This document shows positions 25,469 through 34,638 of a stretch of 64,000 nucleotides of DNA, piece after piece. Made by a program: the position numbers and the translations under genes. The notes beneath the pieces were generated by a model that ran no database searches, had not been told where the DNA came from, and saw only the letters and a program-made list of their open reading frames with translations. The number at the start of each line of letters is the position of its first letter. Positions within the stretch are counted from its first letter, which is position 1. Source of the stretch: CAYMEV01 sp964389675 [NCBI: uncultured Candidatus Sumerlaeota bacterium] (GTDB lineage: Bacteria > CAYMEV01); the NCBI GenBank assembly GCA_964389675.1, contig CAYMEV010000016.1:1-64000 (forward strand), in the 5' to 3' direction.

Positions 25469-26304
25469 ATCCTTTTAAACCTGTATCCTTTCATTGATTC
25501 CTGGACCATTTTAATATATCTTTCTGATGCAAAATAACCGCATAAAGAATCATCAACAGGCATTACCATTTCTTTTGAAACCCACTCGTATATCTCTTTA
25601 TCCTTCCCCTCAACCAGATTTGATTCAATCATATTTGATATCAGGTCTATATCGAAAACACACAAATCCCTCAGGACAGACAGGAATTCCGCCTGTTTAT
25701 CGTGGTCTGCAAAATAGAAATACCTGGAATAAAAATAAGCATTATGGAAAAACTCCGGAAAACATAAAAGACCGTCAAGCTCAAGCTTTTTTGCAATAAT
25801 CTGGAAAAAGTCAATAAGCGCATATCCAAGGGGCAGTCCGGGAAAATCCTGTCCGGGGAATCTCCTTCCCTTTTTCCACAGGCTTATCCTGGGATTCTGC
25901 ATTACAAGCCATTCAATCAGCAAAAAGCAATATTCCCTTCTATTGACAGCATGCTTTATCTGCCTGTAACCATCGCCATTTGTCATTCTTATCTCAATGA
26001 GAATATGGTCCCTGTCTTTATTGTCATAGTATACATATATTCTCTGATCCAGATAGCTTCTTAGGTCTATTTCAAGGAGAATATTGGCAAAACCGGATTT
26101 TTCAAGCTTTTTTATAATATTCAGCCTGGTAAGGATATCCATTATCTCCTGCTCATTAAATCTCTCTAGAAGAATATCCGGCTTGCTGCTTATAATCGAA
26201 TCCTGATCAACCGTTTTTGAATCCAGGCTGAAAAGGTGTTCATCAAGGGAAATACCTGGTGTTCCTAAGAGCCTCTTAAATATTTTTAGAGGTTTTTTAT
26301 CCAT
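25465..26304 (-). CDS. Hypothetical protein in the deacetylase-rseP operon
   Basis: Not recognised. The 279-residue soluble protein has no TM segments or signal. It has a central motif RRFPGQDFPGLPLGYALIDFF and many aromatic residues near HNAYFYSRYFYFADHD. The mix of strands (ILLEIDLRSYLDQRIYVYY, ILIEIRMTNGDGY) and helices looks like an enzyme or binding domain. It lies one base downstream of the second deacetylase-like gene and overlaps the lipoprotein gene by 4 bases, so all three are likely translated together. A role in the same process as the deacetylase is inferred from position only. Confidence 0.55.
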   Translation of the reverse strand: MDKKPLKIFKRLLGTPGISLDEHLFSLDSKTVDQDSIISSKPDILLERFNEQEIMDILTRLNIIKKLEKSGFANILLEIDLRSYLDQRIYVYYDNKDRDHILIEIRMTNGDGYRQIKHAVNRREYCFLLIEWLVMQNPRISLWKKGRRFPGQDFPGLPLGYALIDFFQIIAKKLELDGLLCFPEFFHNAYFYSRYFYFADHDKQAEFLSVLRDLCVFDIDLISNMIESNLVEGKDKEIYEWVSKEMVMPVDDSLCGYFASERYIKMVQESMKGYRFKRI

Positions 26305-26305
26305 T

Positions 26306-27256
26306 CTACCTGTATATGCTCCTCATTGAATTCAATGTATTCCTGTAAGCTTCAATCTCTTTATTGACATCAATATTATACCCCCCGCCCATCAAAACTG
26401 CAATAGGTGTCCCAGATTCCTTTGAATATTTAAATACTATATTATCCCTTTTTTTAAGATCATTCAATGTAAGGCTGAATGATCCGAGCCTGTCACCAAC
26501 AAGGGTGTCAGCACCGGCTATATAGAAGATAATATCAAATTTCATATCCTTCAGCAGGCAATGCAGTGAATTTTTCAGGTTGTAAAGATATATCTTAGGC
26601 TTGAATTCACTTGAATTTATTGAAATATCAAGGGAAGACCTCTGCTTTTTATAGGGGAAATTGTCCTCCTGATGAATCGAGAAAGTAAATACAGAATCAA
26701 AACCTTCAAATATACTTGCTGTTCCATCACCCTGATGCACATCCAGATCAATTATCAATATTTTATGAGCTTTATTTTCCTCAATAAGAATCCTGGCTGC
26801 TATGGCAATATCATTCAGAACACAATAACCACCCGGCTTATCTGATTTTGCATGATGAAAGCCGCCTCCAAGAAGCATTGCACAGTTGTGACTTATGGCT
26901 TTTAATGATAATTGCAGTGTTGCATTGCAGAAAATCTTGATTATCTCATATAGATGAGCATCCATTTCTACATCTTCAAAAGCATAATTGCCAAAAAGGA
27001 GTGTTTCCTCAATGTTTGCAATATAATGGCGCGCGTGAGCAAGATATATCTGGTCATTTTTAACAGGCTCTTCAACAAATGTGATTTCACCCTGCTTCAG
27101 TATGCCATCATCAATAAGGGATTGAAGAAGAAGATAATATTTGGAGAAATATCCGGAAGCATCCTCTTCGTACAGGTATTTAAGGTGCTCTGAGGAAATG
27201 GAGAGGATATTGGGCACCCTGTAAGCGTTCCCTATCAGTTTTTTGAGTATTTTCAC
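26306..27256 (-). CDS. Histone deacetylase / acetylpolyamine amidohydrolase family protein
   Basis: A 316-residue zinc amidohydrolase of the arginase-deacetylase fold. The catalytic His pair is intact (GGGFHHAKSDKPGG, H134-H135). Zinc ligands appear in IIDLDVHQGDGT (D172, H174) and in AGADTLVGD, and the substrate-side MGGGYN motif is present. The intact dyad contrasts with the homologue at 15889, which has Asn-His. It is 5 bases downstream of rseP and one base upstream of the 279-residue hypothetical gene. The substrate could be an acetylated polyamine, protein or sugar; the sequence does not decide this. Confidence 0.88.
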   Translation of the reverse strand: MKILKKLIGNAYRVPNILSISSEHLKYLYEEDASGYFSKYYLLLQSLIDDGILKQGEITFVEEPVKNDQIYLAHARHYIANIEETLLFGNYAFEDVEMDAHLYEIIKIFCNATLQLSLKAISHNCAMLLGGGFHHAKSDKPGGYCVLNDIAIAARILIEENKAHKILIIDLDVHQGDGTASIFEGFDSVFTFSIHQEDNFPYKKQRSSLDISINSSEFKPKIYLYNLKNSLHCLLKDMKFDIIFYIAGADTLVGDRLGSFSLTLNDLKKRDNIVFKYSKESGTPIAVLMGGGYNIDVNKEIEAYRNTLNSMRSIYR

Positions 27257-27261
27257 TATAT

Positions 27262-28602
27262 TCAGTTAATTGTTGCAACTAGCCTTAAAATATCATTAAC
27301 AAATACCAGCAAGGCAAGCAATATCAGCAATACTATCCCTATTGTCTGCGAAACAATGCGGGCTTTTTTTATCCTTTCCCTGCCAAATATTTTTTCAAAA
27401 AATAGAAACAGGATATGCCCTCCGTCAAGAACAGGCAAAGGCATAAGGTTCAGCAGCCCAAGCTGCAATGAAATAAATCCAAGAAACATGAAAAACTGAG
27501 AAATACCGAACCTGTCACGAAAAATGGCTTTGCCGACCTCCCCTGAGACACCTGCTATCATTATCGGCCCGCCGACTGATTTTACTGATGCCCGGTTTGA
27601 AAACAGATTCCCTATAAATCTGCCTGTCAGCAGAACCCATTCTTTGCATTTTGCATAGCTCTGTGTTATGGATTCTAAAAACGGATAACTCTTTATTAAT
27701 GTTCTGTCTGGCGCTCTCTCAATCCCGATATTTGGACTTCCCTCCAGCAGTTGAGGCCTGACCTCAAAAGCCATGATATCTCCTGCCCTGTCAACAGCTA
27801 TTTCCATTGTATCCAGCGCCTCATTATTTCTGACAGCTAATGATAGGTCATTCCAATGGCCTATCATTTTGCCGTCAACCCCGACAATCCTGTCGCCTTT
27901 TTCCAGTCCTGCTGATTGAGCAGGAGAATCAGGCAATACCCTGTAGATAACGGGTTCTATATTATGCATGACAGCTACTACGCCAAGACCTATCTCTTTT
28001 ATCTGTTCAGGCAGCAGGTCAATATTCAGGATTTTTCCATCCCTCTCGATTTCCAGTTTTATGATACCCTTGGGGTTGATCCCAATGTTTTCCATGAATT
28101 CCTGCCAGTTTGAAACTGAATAGCCATTCACTCTTAAAACCTTATCATTAATCTCAAGGCCTGATTCTTCAGCATTGGAACCAGGTGAAATCCAGTAGAT
28201 CACTGGTTCAAGGCTCAGATATTCCGGCATCTGTATACCTATCATAAATGCCAGTGCCACTACGATTATCGCTAATATAATGTTATTCAGCGAACCTGCT
28301 GCAAATACAAGAAGCCTTTGTAAGGTTGATTTTGACTGCAGATTCCTGGGATCATTATAGTCACCTTCTTCAGGGTCCTCTCCCAGTATCTTAACATAAC
28401 CTCCCACAGGGATCAGGCTTAAGCAGTATTCAGTTTCCCCATACTTTTTTTTCCAGAGTATCGGGCCCATACCTATGGAAAACCTCTCTACAAAAGCTCC
28501 GGACCATTTCGCTGTTATGAAATGACCAAATTCATGAACTGATACCAGGATGATAATAATAATTATAAAAAACAAAATTGAAAACAGTATTGATAAAAGC
28601 AT
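27262..28602 (-). CDS. rseP: RseP-type site-2 intramembrane metalloprotease
   Basis: Cleaves TM segments of anti-sigma factors or remnant signal peptides inside the inner membrane. The 446-residue protein has the zinc motif HEFGH in TM1, two PDZ domains (about residues 125-210 and 215-290), and the third-ligand motif PLPVLDGGHILF near residue 390. Two PDZ domains is the Gram-negative RseP arrangement. Its ATG overlaps the end of dxr by one base, so it closes the rplM-to-rseP run. Confidence 0.93.
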   Translation of the reverse strand: MLLSILFSILFFIIIIIILVSVHEFGHFITAKWSGAFVERFSIGMGPILWKKKYGETEYCLSLIPVGGYVKILGEDPEEGDYNDPRNLQSKSTLQRLLVFAAGSLNNIILAIIVVALAFMIGIQMPEYLSLEPVIYWISPGSNAEESGLEINDKVLRVNGYSVSNWQEFMENIGINPKGIIKLEIERDGKILNIDLLPEQIKEIGLGVVAVMHNIEPVIYRVLPDSPAQSAGLEKGDRIVGVDGKMIGHWNDLSLAVRNNEALDTMEIAVDRAGDIMAFEVRPQLLEGSPNIGIERAPDRTLIKSYPFLESITQSYAKCKEWVLLTGRFIGNLFSNRASVKSVGGPIMIAGVSGEVGKAIFRDRFGISQFFMFLGFISLQLGLLNLMPLPVLDGGHILFLFFEKIFGRERIKKARIVSQTIGIVLLILLALLVFVNDILRLVATIN

Positions 28603-29765
28603 TATTTCTTGGTCCTTTTAATTATTTCTCTCGCCCTTTGCCTGTACAGGGCATCATATGATACAACATCTTCAATAGAATCCGGATCATTTTCAGTTAT
28701 TGTATCCAGTGTATCAAAAATTATCCGTTCAATTGCCGGGAAGGGTATTTCTCCATTCAGGAATGCATATACCGCTTCTTCATTAGATGAGTTAAGGGCT
28801 ATATGATAGATCTGCTGTTTTCCCATATCAACAATCTCCGGATATTTAAGTATTGGAAATCGTTCAGCAGATGGTTTCTCGAAGGTCAGGGCTTCTATTC
28901 CAGCAAGGTCAAATCCTATAAACTGATTATAAAAATCATCTGGATAAAAAAGGGCATTAGCTATCGGGATTCTCATATCCGTTGGGCCCAGCTCAGCAAT
29001 ATAGGTATTCGACTTTGTCCTTATGAGCGAATGTACAATGCTCTGAGGATGTATAACTATCTTTATCCTGTCATAGGGCATGTCAAAGAAATAATGGGCT
29101 TCAATGACCTCAAGAATCTTATTGACCATTGTTGCAGAATCAATAGAAATCTTTTTCCCCATTTTCCATCTTGGATGATCTAATGCATCAGATATGCTCA
29201 CCTCTGCAAGTTTATCTCTTGAGTATCTAAGGAATGGCCCCCCTGAAGCTGTCAGGGCAAGGCCGGCTATATCAGATGCCCTGTGCCCGGATAATAATTT
29301 AAACAGTGTGCTGTGCTCACTGTCAACAGGAATAATTGAAATACCTTTTTTGCGCGCTGATTCAATCAGTATCCTGCCTGCACAAACAAGCGATTCCTTA
29401 TTGGCAAGGGCAATCTTTTTCTTATTATGCTTGATAGCATAATATGTCGGCATCAGCCCTGCAAAACCGCTGATAGATGAAATAACTATATCAGCTTCAC
29501 TCTCTTCAATAAAGCTTTCAAGCTCCTCTCTGCCAAAGAAAATGCGTACGGAAGGGAACCTATTTTTTATTTTGTTTTTATCCCTGCTTTGGTTTATAAA
29601 AACCCTCTTCGGCTTAAATTCCCTTATCTGCGTTTCAAGCAGTTCCTCATTGGTGTTGACAGCAAGAGAATCCACACTGAAAAATTCTCTGTGATTATCT
29701 ATTACTGATAATGCGCTTTTCCCAATGGACCCTGAAGATCCCAGAAGCATTATACTTTGCATCAT
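28602..29765 (-). CDS. dxr: 1-deoxy-D-xylulose-5-phosphate reductoisomerase
   Basis: Makes 2-C-methyl-D-erythritol-4-phosphate in the non-mevalonate isoprenoid pathway. The 387-residue protein has NADPH-binding LGSSGSIGKSAL, metal and substrate ligands in NKESLVCAG and PVDSEHSTLFKLL, TASGGPF, and ATMVNKILEVIEAHYFF. It overlaps cdsA by 4 bases. Together with uppS in the same run it supplies and uses isoprenoid units for undecaprenyl phosphate. Confidence 0.96.
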   Translation of the reverse strand: MMQSIMLLGSSGSIGKSALSVIDNHREFFSVDSLAVNTNEELLETQIREFKPKRVFINQSRDKNKIKNRFPSVRIFFGREELESFIEESEADIVISSISGFAGLMPTYYAIKHNKKKIALANKESLVCAGRILIESARKKGISIIPVDSEHSTLFKLLSGHRASDIAGLALTASGGPFLRYSRDKLAEVSISDALDHPRWKMGKKISIDSATMVNKILEVIEAHYFFDMPYDRIKIVIHPQSIVHSLIRTKSNTYIAELGPTDMRIPIANALFYPDDFYNQFIGFDLAGIEALTFEKPSAERFPILKYPEIVDMGKQQIYHIALNSSNEEAVYAFLNGEIPFPAIERIIFDTLDTITENDPDSIEDVVSYDALYRQRAREIIKRTKK

Positions 29766-30613
29766 AATAACCCTGATCTCTGCATAAAATACACGATAAA
29801 GATCACAGCTGCACAGGTAAACAGGAGCGAATCTGTCCTGTCCATAACGCCGCCATGCCCTGGGAATATTATTCCGGAATCCTTAACCCCCGCAGACCTT
29901 TTAACATAAGATACCATAAGGTCGCTCAATATAGCTATAAATCCAAGGAATACTGCTATAATTACCAGGATTGAAAACTTAAAACCCCTGAAAATAAAAA
30001 TATAATACAGTATGATCCCGATGATATTTCCTGCAAAGTTTCCCAGGACTCCTTCCCACGTTTTCTTAGGGCTGATGAGAGGGATCAGGGTGTGCCTGCC
30101 CAGATATCTACCGGCAAAATATGCGCCTGAATCTCCTGCCATGATTGCAAAGAAGACAAGCAGGAGATATCTTCCGCCATAATCATCCCATGCCCTGAGC
30201 TGTATCATAAGTGTATAGAGTATTGTGAAGAATACAAAGACATAGACACTCATTGCAGTATTTAAAAGCCCCTGGGCATTAGGCTCTTTTGTTTCTCTAT
30301 CCACAGGAGGTTTTATAAATAATCCCGCAGTCATGATCACAAATAATCCTGCTGAAGCAAACATCAGGTAAAGAGGGATATCAGCCCTGAGGTTTGTTAT
30401 TAAAGGAAGAAGGCCTAAAATAACAGTAAAAACCCCTATTATATATACTGATATGGAGATATTGATCTTCTTTAGAATCAGATTGAACTCCCATACCCCT
30501 ATAAGTCCGAAAGCAGTAAACAATACTGCAATATACACGGGATTTTTTATCATGCATAGAAATATAAGCAGGGGGATCCCAATACCTGCAATGATCAACC
30601 TTTCTTTTAACAT
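29762..30613 (-). CDS. cdsA: Phosphatidate cytidylyltransferase
   Basis: Forms CDP-diacylglycerol, the precursor of phospholipids. The 283-residue integral membrane protein has about eight TM segments. The C-terminal signature reads SYVKRSAGVKDSG then FPGHGGVMDRTDSL, with the catalytic Asp residues. GDSGAYFAGRYLGRHTL and SPKKTWEG lie upstream. The start overlaps uppS by one base. Confidence 0.95.
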   Translation of the reverse strand: MLKERLIIAGIGIPLLIFLCMIKNPVYIAVLFTAFGLIGVWEFNLILKKINISISVYIIGVFTVILGLLPLITNLRADIPLYLMFASAGLFVIMTAGLFIKPPVDRETKEPNAQGLLNTAMSVYVFVFFTILYTLMIQLRAWDDYGGRYLLLVFFAIMAGDSGAYFAGRYLGRHTLIPLISPKKTWEGVLGNFAGNIIGIILYYIFIFRGFKFSILVIIAVFLGFIAILSDLMVSYVKRSAGVKDSGIIFPGHGGVMDRTDSLLFTCAAVIFIVYFMQRSGLL

Positions 30614-31329
30614 TATTCCTTTACTGCCCCGAACCTTCTTGTACGGTTCTTATAGTTCTCAATAGCATTTATCAGGTCCTGACTGCTGAATTCCGGCCAG
30701 TATTTATCTGAAAAATACAGCTCTGTGTATGCACTCTGGAATAAGAGGAAATTGCTGATCCTGATCTCACCTCCGGTCCTTATCAATAGATCCGGGTCTG
30801 GAATATCCCTGGTAAAAAGCTGTTTTCTGAAGCTTTCCTCATCAATCATATCAGTACCAATTTTGCCTTCGCGTGACAGTTTCATGCATTCATTTACTGC
30901 ATTTAATATTTCGCTTCTCCCGCTGTAATTCAGTGCAACGATCAGATTCATCCCCTTATTGCTTTCGCTCTTTTTTGTTACATCCATTATGGTTTCAAGT
31001 ATATGCTCCGGTATCCTGTCATGGAACCCTATCATCCTGAGCCTTACACCATTCTCAAGCAGGCTTTTTGATTCCTTCTTCAGGAACTGCTCAAGATATT
31101 TCCACAATGTATCTACCTCTTTTTTAGGCCTGTTCCAGTTCTCGGTGGAAAATGCAAATAATGTAAGGTACTGTATGTTAAGTTCAATACACTTTTTGGT
31201 GATATTCTGTGCTGTTTTAATACCTTTCCGATGGCCTGCAGTGCGTGGCAGATATCTATTTTTTGCCCATCTGCCGTTCCCATCCATAATAATAGCAATA
31301 TGTTTTGGCAGATGAAGTTCTTCAGTCAT
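30613..31329 (-). CDS. uppS: Undecaprenyl diphosphate synthase
   Basis: Cis-prenyltransferase that makes the C55 lipid carrier for cell-wall synthesis. The 238-residue protein shows the P-loop IAIIMDGNGRWAKNR with catalytic Asp, the FAFSTENWNRPKKEV motif, NYSGRSEI and the C-terminal RTGGEIRISNFLLFQ with the Arg pair. The start overlaps frr by 8 bases. Confidence 0.96.
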   Translation of the reverse strand: MTEELHLPKHIAIIMDGNGRWAKNRYLPRTAGHRKGIKTAQNITKKCIELNIQYLTLFAFSTENWNRPKKEVDTLWKYLEQFLKKESKSLLENGVRLRMIGFHDRIPEHILETIMDVTKKSESNKGMNLIVALNYSGRSEILNAVNECMKLSREGKIGTDMIDEESFRKQLFTRDIPDPDLLIRTGGEIRISNFLLFQSAYTELYFSDKYWPEFSSQDLINAIENYKNRTRRFGAVKE

Positions 31330-31888
31330 TTAGAATTTCGTCAGTCTTCTGTACCACAAAATCATCAATGGCTTTAATTGATTCATCCGTTATTTCCTGA
31401 ACCTTTTTCTGCCCCTTCTTTGATTCATCTTCACTGATCTCTTTGTTTTTCTCAGCTTCCTTAATTTTTGATATATAATCCCGCCTTATATTCCTGACAG
31501 AAACCTTGCTGGATTCCTGCTCGGTCTTGACCAGCTTCACGATCTGTTTTCTTCTCTCTTCGGATAAAGGGGGAATGATTATGCGCAGTACCTTTCCATC
31601 ACTTGAAGGATTAAGCCCGAGGTCTGATTTCTGAATGGTTTTAGCAATCTGATCAAGCATGGAAGGATCCCATGGCTGTACTACCATCAGGTTAGCTTCA
31701 GGCAAAGATATTGTGGAGCATTTTTTAAGCTGCGTCTTATTTCCGTAATAGTTTATAAATATATTATCCAAAAGCGCCGTAGAAGCCCTTCCTGTCCTGA
31801 TGGTAGCAAGGTTGTGCTTGAGGTTGTCTATTGATACCTCCATATCTTTTCTGGCATTTTTATAAATATCTTCCAACATTTTATGCAC
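31322..31888 (-). CDS. frr: Ribosome recycling factor
   Basis: Splits post-termination ribosomes together with EF-G. The 188-residue protein has the normal length and motifs: NLATIRTGRAS at the tip helix, NLMVVQPWDPSML, KVLRIIIPPLSEERRKQIVK and the closing helix SIKAIDDFVVQKTDEIL. It overlaps pyrH by 8 bases and uppS by 8 bases. Confidence 0.97.
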   Translation of the reverse strand: MHKMLEDIYKNARKDMEVSIDNLKHNLATIRTGRASTALLDNIFINYYGNKTQLKKCSTISLPEANLMVVQPWDPSMLDQIAKTIQKSDLGLNPSSDGKVLRIIIPPLSEERRKQIVKLVKTEQESSKVSVRNIRRDYISKIKEAEKNKEISEDESKKGQKKVQEITDESIKAIDDFVVQKTDEILND

Positions 31889-32597
31889 CTCCTATATAAG
31901 TGCCAACATTTTCACCGAGTACTACTTTAACAATATTACCTGGTACGTTTATGTCAAATACAATGATAGGGACATTATTGTCCCTGCACATTGCAAAGGC
32001 AGTCTGGTCCATGACCCTGAGATTTTTCTTCAGGGCATCATCATAAGATATAGTTTTATATTTTTTTGCACTGCTGTTCAGCTTCGGGTCGGAGTCATAT
32101 ACTCCGTCAACATTAGTACCTTTTAACAGGACATCAGCCTTCATTTCTGTTGTTCTCAAAGCTGCGGCAGTATCGGTTGTAAAATACGGGTTTCCAGTGC
32201 CTCCTGCAAATATTAGAAGCCTGCCTTTTTCAAGATGCCTTAAAGCTCTCCTGTATATAAAGGGTTCAGCCAACTGCCTGATATTAAAAGATGTCTGAAC
32301 CCTTGTCTTGATGTCATATTTCTCGAAAGCATCCTGGAGGGCCAGGGCATTGATCACTGTGGCAAGCATTCCCATCTGATCACCCGCAACCCTGTCTACA
32401 CCATTTTTGGAGGCCATATACCCCCTGATGATATTACCACCCCCGACAACAAGGCTTATCTCTACTCCGAGAGAAATGATCTCCTTCAGCTCATGGGCAA
32501 GCTTGGTGGTCTTTTCAGGACACAGGACACTTCCATCTCCTGAACTGAGGTATTGCCCGCTAAGCTTTAAGAGAACCCTTTTATATACAACTTTCAT
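31881..32597 (-). CDS. pyrH: UMP kinase
   Basis: Phosphorylates UMP to UDP. The 238-residue hexameric amino-acid-kinase-fold enzyme has VVGGGNIIRG, AGDQMGMLATVINALALQ, FAGGTGNPYFTTDTAAALR and the KGTNVDGVYDSDPK loop. The start is 8 bases downstream of tsf. In this cluster position pyrH links nucleotide supply to translation genes, as in most diderms. Confidence 0.97.
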   Translation of the reverse strand: MKVVYKRVLLKLSGQYLSSGDGSVLCPEKTTKLAHELKEIISLGVEISLVVGGGNIIRGYMASKNGVDRVAGDQMGMLATVINALALQDAFEKYDIKTRVQTSFNIRQLAEPFIYRRALRHLEKGRLLIFAGGTGNPYFTTDTAAALRTTEMKADVLLKGTNVDGVYDSDPKLNSSAKKYKTISYDDALKKNLRVMDQTAFAMCRDNNVPIIVFDINVPGNIVKVVLGENVGTYIGGA

Positions 32598-32605
32598 CCA
32601 GCGTA

Positions 32606-33202
32606 TTACTCACCGCCCAAAGCAAACCTGGCAAACCTTGTAATAACTATATTCTCCCCGAATTTTGAAATATGTGATTTTATAAGATCACTTACAGTTA
32701 CCTTATTATCCCTGATATAAGGCTGATTTAACAAGCATATCTCCTTGCACATTCCTGAAAGCTTGCCTTCTACTATCTTATCTGCAACATTTGCTGGTTT
32801 TCCCTGTTCTATAACCTGTTTTTTGAAGATCTGCCTTTCCCTTTCCATAAATTCTTCGGGGATCTCATCCTCTTTAATGAATTTGGGGTTTGCAGCTGCT
32901 ATCTGCATGCATATTTCTTTGATCAGAGACTGGTATTCTTCAGTGTTTGAAACAAAATCCGTCTCGCAATTTAACTCAAGCAATACCCCGATTTTGCCGT
33001 TTGCATGTATATAAGACCCAATTTTGCCCTGCTTTGCAGCCCTCGACAGCTTTTTATCGGCTTTACTGAGACCTTTTATTTTCAAAATTTCTATTGCTTT
33101 TTGAATATCCCCTTTTGATTCAGCCAAGGCTGATTTACAATCCATTATTCCACAGCCTGTCCTGTCCCTCAATTCTTTTACCTGACCTGCTGATATATCC
33201 AT
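32606..33202 (-). CDS. tsf: Elongation factor Ts, short form
   Basis: Nucleotide exchange factor for EF-Tu. The 198-residue protein has an N-terminal UBA-like domain with VKELRDRTGCGIMDCKSAL (including the TDFV-contact region) and a single core subdomain with LLELNCETDFV. It lacks the second core and dimer parts that make E. coli EF-Ts 283 residues. Compact forms of about 200 residues are known from Thermus and Leptospira. An AGGAGG ribosome site precedes the ATG. Confidence 0.95.
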   Translation of the reverse strand: MDISAGQVKELRDRTGCGIMDCKSALAESKGDIQKAIEILKIKGLSKADKKLSRAAKQGKIGSYIHANGKIGVLLELNCETDFVSNTEEYQSLIKEICMQIAAANPKFIKEDEIPEEFMERERQIFKKQVIEQGKPANVADKIVEGKLSGMCKEICLLNQPYIRDNKVTVSDLIKSHISKFGENIVITRFARFALGGE

Positions 33203-33233
33203 ATAATTTTATCCTCCTGGTATTTATTATGCT

Positions 33234-34118
33234 TTACTCATCCAGATCCAGGTCTCCGTCATCATACTTGATATCAATATCTTTTATCTGGATTGGATCA
33301 TAGTCATCATCCTTTTTGGAGAAGAATGAATCTCCTGATGTGACTTCCTCAGTCTTCTCTTCTTTACCTGCAGCCTCTTCAATATCCTCACCCTCGGATT
33401 CCAGGGTAGCCTGCTCTTTTGCAAGGTTCTTTCCCTCAATACATGCATCAGCCATAAATGAGGTAATAAGCTTCACTGCCCTTATTGCATCATCATTTCC
33501 CGGAATTGGGTAATCTACCAGGTCCGGGTCGCTGTTGGTATCAATAATTGCGACTATTGGAATATTCAGTTTCCTTGCTTCAAGAATGGCTATCTCTTCC
33601 TGTATTGTATCGACTACAAAAAGTGCATCAACCGGGACCTGCCTCTTTGAATCTGCAAGATCCTTAATACCGCTTAAATATTTTCTCAGCCTGTCAAGCT
33701 TCTTAGTATGAACCTGTATCTCTTTCTTTGTTAGATGTTCAAGCTCGCCTTCCTCAAACATCTTCTCATAATCTAACATTTTCTGCATCGATACTTTGAT
33801 AGTTGAAAAATTTGTAAGAGTTCCACCGAGCCATCTTGTATTTATGAAGGGCATCTGTGCCCTATGCGCTTCTTCGTTTATTGCATCAGCTGCCTGTTTT
33901 TTTGTTCCGACATAAAGGAGTGTTCCCTTGTTTTGAACAAGGTCCCTGACAAATGCATAGGCTTCATCAATGAGCTCGACTGTTTTCTGCAGATCAATGA
34001 TATAAATATCATTGCGTTTGCCAAATATATACTTTTTCATTTTGGGATTCCATTTCTTGCTCTGGTGACCGAAATGAACCCCTGCTTCTAATAGCTGTTT
34101 CATACTCGCTATTGACAT
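33234..34118 (-). CDS. rpsB: Ribosomal protein S2 with acidic C-terminal tail
   Basis: Small-subunit protein. I set the start at 34118, where AGGAGG precedes the ATG by 5 bases. This gives [19 protein letters not shown], the canonical N-terminus; the frame is open to 34160, but that ATG has no ribosome site. The protein has 294 residues. Family motifs are [20 protein letters not shown]-like [20 protein letters not shown] and [14 protein letters not shown]. The last ~65 residues form a Glu/Asp-rich tail ([17 protein letters not shown] through DGDLDLDE), longer than in E. coli S2. Confidence 0.95.
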   Translation of the reverse strand: MSIASMKQLLEAGVHFGHQSKKWNPKMKKYIFGKRNDIYIIDLQKTVELIDEAYAFVRDLVQNKGTLLYVGTKKQAADAINEEAHRAQMPFINTRWLGGTLTNFSTIKVSMQKMLDYEKMFEEGELEHLTKKEIQVHTKKLDRLRKYLSGIKDLADSKRQVPVDALFVVDTIQEEIAILEARKLNIPIVAIIDTNSDPDLVDYPIPGNDDAIRAVKLITSFMADACIEGKNLAKEQATLESEGEDIEEAAGKEEKTEEVTSGDSFFSKKDDDYDPIQIKDIDIKYDDGDLDLDE

Positions 34119-34231
34119 AATTTCCTCCTGGTTTATTGTTATTTTAACACTGGCTTCCAAACCCTACACACCCATTAAGATGCACAATCAGGAAATCCAC
34201 CAGTGCATTAGTCTCCACAGTGAAGCAAATC
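34119..34231 (-). promoter_or_regulatory. rpsB leader, possible S2 autoregulatory RNA
   Basis: These 113 bases separate rpsI from rpsB in an otherwise tightly packed run. A long-range pair CACTGG (34148-34153) with CCAGTG (34200-34205) could close a 46-base loop upstream of the ribosome site CCTCCT (34124-34129, plus-strand view). S2 leaders are known in several phyla; this one is proposed from spacing and pairing only. Confidence 0.3.
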
Positions 34232-34624
34232 TTAACGTTTTGAGAACTGGAACCTTGCCCTCGCTCCCTTTTGACCGTATTTCTTTCTTTCTTTCACTCT
34301 TGGGTCTCTTGTCAGCAGGCCTTCCCTCTTTAAAACCCCCCTGTAATCCTCGCTGACATTAAGAAGTGCCTTGGCAATGCCATGACGTATCGCATCACTC
34401 TGACCATTTGGCCCTCCACCTTTCACAGTTGCAAGAATATTGTACTGGCCATAAGTGTTTGTTACAACAAAAGGTTTCAGGAGATTTTTCCTGTACAGTT
34501 CATATGGAAAATAGTCTTCTAAAGACTTCCTGTTTATAATGATGTCTCCCTTTCCAAAATATATCCATACCCTTGCAACTGATGTTTTCCTTTTACCCGT
34601 CGCATAATATCTAGTTACATCCAT
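34232..34624 (-). CDS. rpsI: Ribosomal protein S9
   Basis: Small-subunit protein whose C-terminal tail reaches the P-site tRNA. The 130-residue protein starts YYATGKRKTSVARVW and has TVKGGGPNGQSDAIRHGIAKAL. It ends in KKYGQKGARARFQFSKR, the basic tail with terminal Lys-Arg. It follows rplM by 14 bases, the usual L13-S9 pair. Confidence 0.97.
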   Translation of the reverse strand: MDVTRYYATGKRKTSVARVWIYFGKGDIIINRKSLEDYFPYELYRKNLLKPFVVTNTYGQYNILATVKGGGPNGQSDAIRHGIAKALLNVSEDYRGVLKREGLLTRDPRVKERKKYGQKGARARFQFSKR

Positions 34625-34638
34625 TCTTCAAGCACCTC

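Noticed and set aside
33234-34160. Longer rpsB starting at 34160
   Set aside because: The first 14 codons are not part of S2 and the strong ribosome site lies before 34118.
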